From Flavobacteriales bacterium (lineage in GTDB: Bacteria > Bacteroidota > Bacteroidia > Flavobacteriales_D > Parvicellaceae), in the NCBI GenBank assembly GCA_026993705.1, contig JALWSJ010000214.1, positions 1-21,030 of the forward strand: a DNA stretch of 21,030 nt, read 5' to 3'. The notes below the pieces were generated by a model. It was given only the letters and a program-made list of their open reading frames with translations, did no database searches and was not told where the DNA came from. The translations under genes were made by a program, and so were the position numbers. Positions 14,175 through 21,030 of the stretch are shown in pieces. Position 1 is the stretch's first letter; every line of letters starts with the position of its first letter.

Positions 14175-15014
14175 ATGAGAAATATTATTCTTTTCTTTCA
14201 GAAATATAGTGTTATATTTCTATTTATAGGTTTACAGTCAGTTAGTATGATGCTTGTTTTTTCCGGAAGAAATCCTTACCATCATTCTAAATTTGCAAAT
14301 TCTTCCAATGCTTTTGTTGGAGAGGTTTATCAATCGATTAATGCTGTGAATGAATATTTTCATTTAACAGAGGAGGTTGAACAGCTAAGGTTACAGAATG
14401 TAGCGTTAAAAGAAAAACTCAGCGGAAGTCAATTGGTTGTTGGGAATTATTTTACACGTATAAACGATACTGTTTATGCTCAACAATATGAGTTTACACC
14501 GGCAAGAGTGATTCATGCTACAAAGGATAAAGGTCAAAATTATTTAACCCTTAATATAGGTGTAGCAAATGGGGTAGGAAAAGATATGGGAGTGATAGGA
14601 ACAAGGGGGGTTGTCGGGTATATAGTTGCTTCATCCGAACATTTTTCAACGGTGTTACCGATTATTCATCCTCAATTTGTGTTGGGAGTTCGACATAAGC
14701 GTACAAAAACTTTTGGTTTGCTCAAATGGGAAAAAGAAGATAGATGGAATACTGCCACTATTAGCGGTATTCCTGATTTTATAGATGTTGAAATAGGAGA
14801 TACCATAGAGACGACCGGAGGGGATGGTTTTTTTTCGGAAGGAGAGCTGGTGGGAGTAGTTAAATCGAAAGATAAAATAAAAGGTAAAGGAGAGTTGAAA
14901 GTAATCATAGATTTAATTGAGGACTTTTCCGGTGAGTACAATGTATTTGTTGTCCGTAATTTAGCTAAAGAAGAATTTGAGAAACTTAAAGACTCAACAC
15001 AGGTAAATGAGTAG
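14175..15014 (+). CDS. mreC: Rod-shape-determining protein MreC
   Basis: 279 residues. A bitopic inner-membrane protein whose periplasmic part links MreB/MreD to PBP2 and activates wall synthesis. One membrane helix at about 11-30 (IFLFIGLQSVSMMLVF), then a coiled coil around residues 62-85 (EEVEQLRLQNVALKEKL). The paired beta-barrel domains follow, with LNIGVANGVGKDMGVIGTRG, VVGYIVASSEHFSTVLPIIH, DTIETTGGDGFFSEGELVG and GEYNVFVVRN, all typical of PF04085. The stop overlaps the mreD start by 8 bases, suggesting coupled translation. Confidence 0.95.
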   Translation: MRNIILFFQKYSVIFLFIGLQSVSMMLVFSGRNPYHHSKFANSSNAFVGEVYQSINAVNEYFHLTEEVEQLRLQNVALKEKLSGSQLVVGNYFTRINDTVYAQQYEFTPARVIHATKDKGQNYLTLNIGVANGVGKDMGVIGTRGVVGYIVASSEHFSTVLPIIHPQFVLGVRHKRTKTFGLLKWEKEDRWNTATISGIPDFIDVEIGDTIETTGGDGFFSEGELVGVVKSKDKIKGKGELKVIIDLIEDFSGEYNVFVVRNLAKEEFEKLKDSTQVNE

Positions 15015-15522
15015 TTATTTAAAACATATCATTCAAGGAATAGCTATTCTTTTAGTTCAGATACTTATAATTGATCAAGTAAGTTTTGGTCAATTAAACG
15101 CATATATTAACCCTATTATAATAGGATTGTTTTTCATTTCTTTACCCATTGGATTTTCTACTCGGCGTATGCTTTTTATTGCTTTCGTGATGGGTGGGGT
15201 TTTAGATGTTTATCACGATACGCTTGGAATGAATATTTCAGCGTCTTTATCATTGGTTTTTTTTCGTCCTTTTTTTCTTAGAATAATTGAATCCAGAGAG
15301 GGCTTTCATACTTCTTTTTTACCAACAGTAGTATCACTGGGGCTACCCAAATTTATGTCGTATGCCGGTTTATTGTTTTTTATTTATCACTTAAACTTTT
15401 TTCTTTTAGAGAGTTTCTCAGCTCTTTCTTTCGTTTCAATTTTATTGAAAACGGTTTTATCCTCAATCGTAGCTCTTGTGCTTTCTGTTTTATTGCAGTA
15501 TTTAACTTATAATAAACAATAA
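15007..15522 (+). CDS. mreD: Rod-shape-determining protein MreD
   Basis: 171 residues, almost entirely hydrophobic, with about five or six membrane segments (for example 8-27, 33-52, 55-74, 115-134, 140-165). MreD is the integral-membrane partner of MreC in the elongasome. Sequence conservation in the family is low, so the call rests on size, topology, the GxxxDxxxD-like stretch MGGVLDVYHDTLGMN, and its position between mreC and PBP2. Three bases separate its stop from the next ATG. Confidence 0.9.
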   Translation: MSSYLKHIIQGIAILLVQILIIDQVSFGQLNAYINPIIIGLFFISLPIGFSTRRMLFIAFVMGGVLDVYHDTLGMNISASLSLVFFRPFFLRIIESREGFHTSFLPTVVSLGLPKFMSYAGLLFFIYHLNFFLLESFSALSFVSILLKTVLSSIVALVLSVLLQYLTYNKQ

Positions 15523-15525
15523 TGT

Positions 15526-17364
15526 ATGAACCCAAATCAAGGTAGGCGTTGGGTAATTGTATTGATAATGCTTTTTATTGCATTCATCTTTATATTCCGT
15601 CTGTTATACATTCAAGTATTGGATGATAAATGGAGCAATAGAGCAGAATCGATAACCCATAGCCAAGAGGTGATAAAACCAGCTAGGGGTTTAATTTATG
15701 ACAGAAATGGGAAATTACTTGTTGTTGCTAGTCAGGTTTATGATATTTGGGTTACACCCCGTAAAATCGGTAAGATAGACACAATGGAACTGTGTAATGT
15801 GTTAGGATTGACTAGAGAAGAATTTGACAAGAAGTTGCAAAAAGCTCGAAATTATGCAAGTTACAAAGCATCAGTGTTTTTGGAAGGGGTTTCAAGTTCT
15901 GATTTCGCAAAAATGATAACGAAACTACAACGATATAAAGGTTTTGAGGTAAAAGTAAATACGCAACGTGGTTATCCTGCTGATGTAGGAGCTCATTTTT
16001 TAGGATATATACGGAAAATTAGTGCGGAGAAATACAAAAAGAATAAAGAGGAAGGGAACGACTATTACTTGATGGATGATTATATTGGTATTACAGGATT
16101 AGAAAAGGTGTATGAGGAAGAGCTAAGAGGGAAAAGAGGAAAAGTAAAATACCTAAAAGATAGGCTTGGAAATAAAAAAACAGAATTAGATGTAGATTAT
16201 GCTGAAGAGGGAAGTAATTTATATACGAGTATTGATTTAGATTTGCAAAAATATGGTGAAGAGTTGATGCAAAATAAGATAGGTTGTATTGTTGCGATTG
16301 AACCATCATCGGGGGAAATTTTGGCTATGGTATCTGCTCCAACCTATTCTCCGAGTAAGATGGTAGGTAGAGATTTTGCAAAGAACTGGACAGAAATGAG
16401 TAAAAATGACTCCTTAAAGCCGTTGATTAATCGTGCTATTTACAACTCAAATTATCGACCGGGTTCTATTTTTAAGTTGGTACAAGCGTTAGTAGCAATG
16501 CAGTCAGGTGTCATTACTGAAAACACAGGCTTTTCTTGTAATAAGTCGTTAATAGGATGTCACAACCACGAAGCTCCATCTAACGTTAGAATCGCTATAA
16601 AACACTCGTGTAATCCCTATTTTTATCAAGTCTATAAACGATTAATACTAAGAGGCGAAAATCCTAGTATCTTTAAGGATAGTAGAATAGGGTTAACCAA
16701 ATGGCGGGAAATGGTAACAACATTTGGATTGGGAGTAAAATTAGATACGGATATTCCCGGAGTCAAATCAGGAAATATACCCGACACTAATTTTTATGAT
16801 AAATGGTATGGAAAAAACAGGTGGGCTTTTAGTACGATATACTCGAATAGTATAGGGGAGGGAGAAATAGGTGTTTCTCCATTGCAAATGGCCAATCTAG
16901 CGGCTATCTTAGCGAATAAAGGGTATTATTATACCCCACATTTAGTTAAGAAAATCGGTGAACAAGGAGATAAGAAAGAACAATTTAAAGTGAAACATTT
17001 TACAGCCGTTGATTCTTCGTATTTTATTCCAGTTAGAGAAGCAATGGAGCAAGTTGTTTTAAACGGAACGGCAAGACAAGCTCAAATAGATAGCATTTCT
17101 GTCTGTGGAAAAACAGGAACAGTAGAAAACAAGAGTTTTAATGATCATTCTGTTTTTATAGCCTTTGCACCAAAAGAAAACCCTAAGATTGCTATTGCTG
17201 TTTATGTTGAGTACGGGACGTGGGGAGGAACATGGGCAGCTCCCATTGCGAGCGTGATGATTGAAAAATACTTAAAAGGAGAGCTTTCTGAGAAAGGAAA
17301 GAAAAAGGAAAAGAGGATTAAAGAAGCTGTTATTTTAACCAAAAATTCGGACTTCAAGCACTAG
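15526..17364 (+). CDS. mrdA: Penicillin-binding protein 2 (elongasome transpeptidase)
   Basis: 612 residues; a class B PBP that cross-links peptidoglycan in the periplasm together with RodA. Membrane anchor at about 9-31 (WVIVLIMLFIAFIFIFRLL), the PBP dimerisation domain with ARGLIYDRNGKLL (53-65) and GITGLEKVYEEELRG (188-202), then the transpeptidase domain. All three active-site motifs are present: S314-IFK-K317, S361-C-N363 and K529-TGT. The segment YSNSIGEGEIGVSPLQMANL fits the usual SIGQGE-type motif. The Ile in SIFK replaces the common Thr/Val, a mild variant. The C-terminus is Lys/Glu-rich. rodA follows after 11 bases. Confidence 0.96.
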   Translation: MNPNQGRRWVIVLIMLFIAFIFIFRLLYIQVLDDKWSNRAESITHSQEVIKPARGLIYDRNGKLLVVASQVYDIWVTPRKIGKIDTMELCNVLGLTREEFDKKLQKARNYASYKASVFLEGVSSSDFAKMITKLQRYKGFEVKVNTQRGYPADVGAHFLGYIRKISAEKYKKNKEEGNDYYLMDDYIGITGLEKVYEEELRGKRGKVKYLKDRLGNKKTELDVDYAEEGSNLYTSIDLDLQKYGEELMQNKIGCIVAIEPSSGEILAMVSAPTYSPSKMVGRDFAKNWTEMSKNDSLKPLINRAIYNSNYRPGSIFKLVQALVAMQSGVITENTGFSCNKSLIGCHNHEAPSNVRIAIKHSCNPYFYQVYKRLILRGENPSIFKDSRIGLTKWREMVTTFGLGVKLDTDIPGVKSGNIPDTNFYDKWYGKNRWAFSTIYSNSIGEGEIGVSPLQMANLAAILANKGYYYTPHLVKKIGEQGDKKEQFKVKHFTAVDSSYFIPVREAMEQVVLNGTARQAQIDSISVCGKTGTVENKSFNDHSVFIAFAPKENPKIAIAVYVEYGTWGGTWAAPIASVMIEKYLKGELSEKGKKKEKRIKEAVILTKNSDFKH

Positions 17365-17375
17365 GTATATTATTT

Positions 17376-18704
17376 ATGAGCAGAGAACAAAATGTACTAA
17401 AGAAAATAGATAAACCGCTTTTACTGATGTATTATGCGTTAGTATTTATGGGCTTGCTTACGATTTACTCGTCTAGTTATAATGAAGAGTATCCTGAAAT
17501 ATATGCTTGGTCGCAACCCTATGGGAAACAGTTGTTTTGGATTGTAATCTCATCATTAGTTGGTGGAGTTATTTTGTTAATGGATAGTAATTTTATAAAG
17601 AAAACGTCTTATGCAACCTATGGGGTTGTTTTGTTGATGCTTGTTATTGTTTTGTTGATGCCTCCAATAAAGGGAGCACGCTCGTGGTTTAAAATAGGAG
17701 GTTTTTCTTTACAACCTTCGGAGTTTGCAAAGTTTGCTACGGCAATGGCTGTGTCGTATTATTTGAGTGGTGTTAATATTAAAATGCAAGACCTTAAAAC
17801 AAAGTTTATTGTTTTTTTGCTTTTGGCAATACCGGGAGGTTTGATTTTGTTGCAACCCGATGCTGGAACACTTTTAGTCTTTTTCTCTTTTATTTTTGTT
17901 TTGTACCGGGAAGGCTTGTCAGGAAATATTTTACTTGGAGGGTTTTTTATGGTAATTATTGGGGTATTAGCAGTCTTTTTAAAAGCTTCTGATGCTACGG
18001 GTAATATTTTAGGTTTTGAAGTAGAAGCCAATTATCTTTTTGCTATTATGGTCATTGTAATAGGAGGATTAATATTTTTGATAATCAATAATTTTGTATT
18101 GCCTCGTTATAGAAAGCCTCGATACAAACTAACTGTTTGGGCTACTTTAATTTCTATAGTAATGATTTTATCTGTTAATTGGGCTTTTAATAATGTTTTT
18201 AAAGATAGACATCGTTCCAGGTTTCAGATAATGTTTGGGATAAAAGAAGACAGAAAGGGAGATGGCTACAACATCTATCAAGCATTATCGGGAATTGGTT
18301 CTGGTAAATTTTCTGGAAAGGGATTTTTACAGGGGACTTTGAGCAATGAAAAATATAAACATGTCCCTGAGCAGAGTACAGATTTTATTTTCTGTTCTTG
18401 GGCGGAAGAGTGGGGGTTTGTTGGAAGTACGTTGTTAATTCTTTTATATGTATCTTTTCTTATCCGAATTGTTTCAATAGCTGAACGACAGCGAAGCCGA
18501 TACAATAGGATATTTGGATATTGTGTCGCAAGTATTTTATTTTTTCACTTTATGATTAATATAGCTATGGTTCTCGGACTTGCTCCGGTAATTGGAATTC
18601 CCTTGCCTTTTTTTAGTAAAGGAGGTTCTGCTATATTGAGTTTTTCTATTCTTATTTTTATTTTGTTACGATTGGACGCAGGTCGTACGGAAGAATTGTA
18701 TTGA
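17376..18704 (+). CDS. rodA: Peptidoglycan glycosyltransferase RodA (SEDS)
   Basis: 442 residues with about ten membrane segments. The SEDS-family enzyme polymerises glycan strands from lipid II and works as a pair with PBP2. Signatures: LQPSEFAKFATAMAVSYYL, LILLQPDAGTLLVF, the large extracellular loop with QALSGIGSGKFSGKGFLQGT and HVPEQSTDFIFCSWAEEWG (whose TDFIF Asp corresponds to the catalytic Asp of characterised RodA), and GLAPVIGIPLPFFSKGGSAI near the C-terminus. The central insert of extra sequence (about 205-275), with two more hydrophobic stretches and a basic loop, makes it longer than E. coli RodA and is common in Bacteroidota. Last gene of the cell-shape cluster. Confidence 0.96.
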   Translation: MSREQNVLKKIDKPLLLMYYALVFMGLLTIYSSSYNEEYPEIYAWSQPYGKQLFWIVISSLVGGVILLMDSNFIKKTSYATYGVVLLMLVIVLLMPPIKGARSWFKIGGFSLQPSEFAKFATAMAVSYYLSGVNIKMQDLKTKFIVFLLLAIPGGLILLQPDAGTLLVFFSFIFVLYREGLSGNILLGGFFMVIIGVLAVFLKASDATGNILGFEVEANYLFAIMVIVIGGLIFLIINNFVLPRYRKPRYKLTVWATLISIVMILSVNWAFNNVFKDRHRSRFQIMFGIKEDRKGDGYNIYQALSGIGSGKFSGKGFLQGTLSNEKYKHVPEQSTDFIFCSWAEEWGFVGSTLLILLYVSFLIRIVSIAERQRSRYNRIFGYCVASILFFHFMINIAMVLGLAPVIGIPLPFFSKGGSAILSFSILIFILLRLDAGRTEELY

Positions 18705-18737
18705 GATTGATAAAATTGATTTTTTTTTAACCTTTTG

Positions 18738-18767
18738 TTGATAAATAAATATAATTGTTTATTTTCG
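18738..18767 (+). promoter_or_regulatory. Promoter of the OmpA-family gene
   Basis: TTG (18738-18740, within TTTTGTTG), a 19-base spacer and TATTTTCG (18760-18767), one mismatch from TAnnTTTG. Correct spacing for a Bacteroidota sigma-A promoter and 56 bases before the ATG. It separates this gene from the rodA operon. Confidence 0.55.
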
Positions 18768-18823
18768 CAGTTACTATTGTCGGTGAACTACTGATGAATG
18801 TAGTATTTTAATAAATAAATGAT

Positions 18824-20872
18824 ATGAAAATAGTAAGATTATTCGCTTGTCTCTCAGTGTTTTTGTTTTTAACACAAGCATCTTTTGCACAGAAAAACTT
18901 CGCAAAAGAAGCTGACTTTGCATTTAAAAATGAAAGTTATTTTTCTGCGATAGAAAAATATAAAAAGGCAATGGCAAAAGCTAAACCGGAAGAGAAAGCG
19001 AGAATGAATTTTAAATTGGGAGAGAGTTATAGATATTTGCTTGAGCCTGAACAAGCTGAAGTGTATTATGGTAAAGCCTTAAAATTAAAGTATGATAAAG
19101 CTGATCCCATTGTGTATTTACGTTTAGCTGATGTCCAAAGACAACAAGCAAATTATAAATTGGCAAAGAAAAATTACGAGAAATATTTGGCAATAGTACC
19201 AGATAGTAAAGAGGCGAAAGAAGGTGTTGAAGCTTGTAAAAAAGCAATTGAATGGATTAGTGAGCCAACAAAACATGTTGTTCAAAATGAAATTCAATTG
19301 AATACAAAACATTATGATTTTTCACCAACTTGGGCGGATAAAAAATTTACACAAATGATTTTTTCTTCTTCACGTCCCGGAGCAACAGGTGATGGTGTGG
19401 ATTTAAGAACCGGAGAAAATTATATGGATTTATGGATTACTACTCGTGATAATAAAGGCAAGTGGGGAGAGCCGGTTGTGTTACCTAGTACGATTAATAC
19501 TGAACATAACGAAGGAGCAGCTGTTTTAAATGCAAAAGGGACGAATATTTATTTTACAAGGTGTCCTGTGATTAAGAAAGAAAATGTTGGATGTGATATA
19601 TTAAAGGCTGTAAAATCAGGAAAAAACTGGAAGGAGGCTCAGAGTCTAGGGTTAAAGCCTAAAAACGGAGATAAGGTGGTTGATTCTGTTACGGTTGGTC
19701 ATCCTGCTTTGAATAAGAAAGAGTCGTTAATTATCTTTTCGTCGGATAGAGCAGGCGGACAAGGAGGAAAAGACTTATGGTATTCATTATATAATAAAAG
19801 AGAAAAAGCTTGGGGAGAGCCAGTAAATTTAGGTCCTTCAATAAATACACCAGGAGATGAAATGTTTCCTTATTTAGATAAAGACGAGAATTTATATTTC
19901 TCTTCAAACGGATACGTTGGTTTAGGTGGTTTGGATATGTTTAAAGCGGAGAAAACAGGAGAGAATAAATGGGTAAATCCAGAAAACTTAAAATATCCTT
20001 TAAATTCTCAAGCTGATGATTACGGAATTATTTTTGAAAAAGGTTCGGATAAAAAAGGATTCTTTACATCAAACAGACCGGGAGGGAAAGGTAAAGATGA
20101 TATTTACAACTTTAGTTTACCTGACGTAAAATTCATCTTAGAGGTTTACGTAAAGAACAAAGAAACAAACGAACCTATACCGGGAGTAACTGTTACTTTG
20201 TTGGGAAGCGATGGTTCACAGGTAATTAAAACCACTGATGAAGAAGGTAAATTTATTTTTGATGAAGAAGGTGGAAAACGATTTATCAAGAAAAATACAA
20301 ACTACGGTTTGCAAACGAAAAAAGATGAGTTCTTAGCTGCTAAGACTAAATTTTCTACAGAAGGAGAAGAATCATCTAAAAGATATATTGAAGAAGTTTT
20401 TATGCAACCGGCTAGTAAAGATATCGTAATTGACTTCCCTGAAGTGCAATATGCATATAATAAATCGGAGTTGTTGGTGGATGAAAGAGTAAACTCTAAG
20501 GATTCATTGAATTTCTTGTACCAAACATTAATTGATAACCCAACTATTATTATTGAGTTGCAAGCACATACAGATTGTAGAGGTTCTGATGATTATAACA
20601 TGAAGCTTTCTCAAGCAAGGGCTGAGTCGTGTGTTCAGTATTTGATGTCTAAAGGTATTCCTGCAGAGCGGATGGTAGCGAAAGGAATGGGTGAGACTGT
20701 TCCTAGAGCAGTTGGCTTGGAATGTGAAACCATTAAACAAATGAAAACGAAAGAAGAACAAGAAGCGGCACATCAACGTAACAGACGTACTCAATTTAGG
20801 GTGTTAAGTTACGATTATAAGCCGTCAGAAACTGCTCCTGCACCTGCTCCTGAACAGACAGGAGGTCAATAA
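18824..20872 (+). CDS. OmpA-family protein with TPR, PD40 and carboxypeptidase-regulatory-like domains (PorE-like architecture)
   Basis: 682 residues. A Sec signal peptide (1-22, ending QASFAQ, no lipobox Cys) sends it to the envelope. Domains in order: TPR-like helices (about 25-145); a PD40/WD40-like beta-propeller (about 155-430) with repeated IFSSxR and YFSSNG-type blades; a carboxypeptidase-regulatory-like beta-sandwich (about 436-515, EPIPGVTVTLLGSDG); and a C-terminal OmpA-like peptidoglycan-binding domain (about 535-665) with D584 and R599 as the expected diaminopimelate ligands and N653-RRTQFR-R659. A low-complexity Pro/Ala tail follows. The four-domain order is that of PorE, a type IX secretion component that ties the outer-membrane machinery to peptidoglycan. 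The family has many paralogues in Bacteroidota, so a T9SS role is not proven. Single-gene unit with promoter and terminator. Confidence 0.9.
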   Translation: MKIVRLFACLSVFLFLTQASFAQKNFAKEADFAFKNESYFSAIEKYKKAMAKAKPEEKARMNFKLGESYRYLLEPEQAEVYYGKALKLKYDKADPIVYLRLADVQRQQANYKLAKKNYEKYLAIVPDSKEAKEGVEACKKAIEWISEPTKHVVQNEIQLNTKHYDFSPTWADKKFTQMIFSSSRPGATGDGVDLRTGENYMDLWITTRDNKGKWGEPVVLPSTINTEHNEGAAVLNAKGTNIYFTRCPVIKKENVGCDILKAVKSGKNWKEAQSLGLKPKNGDKVVDSVTVGHPALNKKESLIIFSSDRAGGQGGKDLWYSLYNKREKAWGEPVNLGPSINTPGDEMFPYLDKDENLYFSSNGYVGLGGLDMFKAEKTGENKWVNPENLKYPLNSQADDYGIIFEKGSDKKGFFTSNRPGGKGKDDIYNFSLPDVKFILEVYVKNKETNEPIPGVTVTLLGSDGSQVIKTTDEEGKFIFDEEGGKRFIKKNTNYGLQTKKDEFLAAKTKFSTEGEESSKRYIEEVFMQPASKDIVIDFPEVQYAYNKSELLVDERVNSKDSLNFLYQTLIDNPTIIIELQAHTDCRGSDDYNMKLSQARAESCVQYLMSKGIPAERMVAKGMGETVPRAVGLECETIKQMKTKEEQEAAHQRNRRTQFRVLSYDYKPSETAPAPAPEQTGGQ

Positions 20873-20893
20873 AAGAATATGATTAATTTAAAA

Positions 20894-20929
20894 ACATCCT
20901 TTTCGATTTGAAAAGGGTGTTTTTTTTTA
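20894..20929 (+). terminator. Rho-independent terminator of the OmpA-family gene
   Basis: ACATCCTTTTC (20894-20904) pairs with GAAAAGGGTGT (20910-20920), 11 bp with one T.G, around a 5-base loop, followed by a run of T's to 20928. It lies 22 bases after the stop codon. Confidence 0.92.
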
Positions 20930-20933
20930 TAGA

Positions 20934-21030
20934 GAACTTGTTTAAAGTTAACTTACTAAACTACGCGTAAAGCATTATATTTTCTGGACTTCAGCTAATT
21001 TTTATTCCATAGCTAATGGCTATGCAATAA
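20934..21030. repeat. Palindromic intergenic element, left half
   Basis: It begins right after the terminator T-run with GAACTTGTTTAAAGTT (20934-20949), the inverse of 89-104. Next comes TTATATTTTCTGG (20973-20985), the inverse of 50-62, then the hairpin core from 20998 to the window end. Bases 20995-21030 are identical to bases 1-36 in the same orientation. The arm is thus inverted relative to the start copy while the near-palindromic core reads the same way. Joined through the shared 36 bases, the two halves would form one quasi-palindrome of about 170 bases. The copy is cut by the end of the window. Confidence 0.75.

Noticed and set aside
1..21030. Plasmid or integrated mobile element bounded by the terminal 36-base repeats.
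   Set aside because: All intact genes except the antitoxin are core or ordinary chromosomal genes. No integrase, replication or mobilisation gene is present, and the terminal repeat also has an internal relative at 10379-10418.

Overview
The window reads as chromosomal DNA of a low-GC member of the Bacteroidota, most likely the class Flavobacteriia. Evidence for this: the purH-mreB-mreC-mreD-PBP2-rodA run, an OmpA/TPR/PD40 outer-membrane protein, TAnnTTTG-type -7 promoter boxes, starts with no clear Shine-Dalgarno sequence, and a BrxA-type bacilliredoxin. Nearly all genes are housekeeping. No IS element, phage gene, CRISPR array or plasmid gene was seen.

Layout. 1-460: half of a palindromic intergenic element, then a decayed toxin-antitoxin pair on the minus strand (intact antitoxin; toxin frameshifted and cut short by the element). 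460-880: intergenic DNA with the first copy of a structured repeat and the promoter of the pyruvate dehydrogenase E1-beta gene. 882-5544 (plus): E1-beta, a deoxynucleoside kinase, tRNA-Arg(CCT), then a tight trio of L,D-transpeptidase, glycosyltransferase and an endonuclease/exonuclease/phosphatase-family lipoprotein. 5605-9255 (minus): metG and metK, separated by a second repeat copy; metK has a long leader carrying a strong match to a SAM-II riboswitch. 9538-10173 (plus): a SAM-dependent O-methyltransferase divergent from metK. 10174-10789: over 600 bases without a gene, packed with a third repeat copy, degenerate fragments, another palindrome and a bidirectional terminator. 10790-11203 (minus): bacilliredoxin. 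11470-18704 (plus): purH followed by the complete rod-shape/elongasome cluster mreB, mreC, mreD, PBP2 and rodA. 18824-20872 (plus): an OmpA-family protein with its own promoter and a strong terminator. 20934-21030: the other half of the palindromic element.

How the genes fit together. MreBCD, PBP2 and RodA form the lateral-wall peptidoglycan synthesis complex, and the L,D-transpeptidase and OmpA-like protein also act at the envelope. MetG and MetK both use methionine. MetK makes the SAM that the neighbouring methyltransferase consumes and that the riboswitch would sense.

The most interesting material is non-coding. (1) A repeat family of about 140-160 nt, with three good copies and at least one degenerate one, shows compensatory base changes in two stems, which argues for a conserved RNA fold. 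(2) A palindromic element lies at both window edges, where the last 36 bases are identical to the first 36, so the window is probably a contig broken at (or closed through) a repeat. (3) The SAM-II-like riboswitch upstream of metK. No new protein-based system was found.
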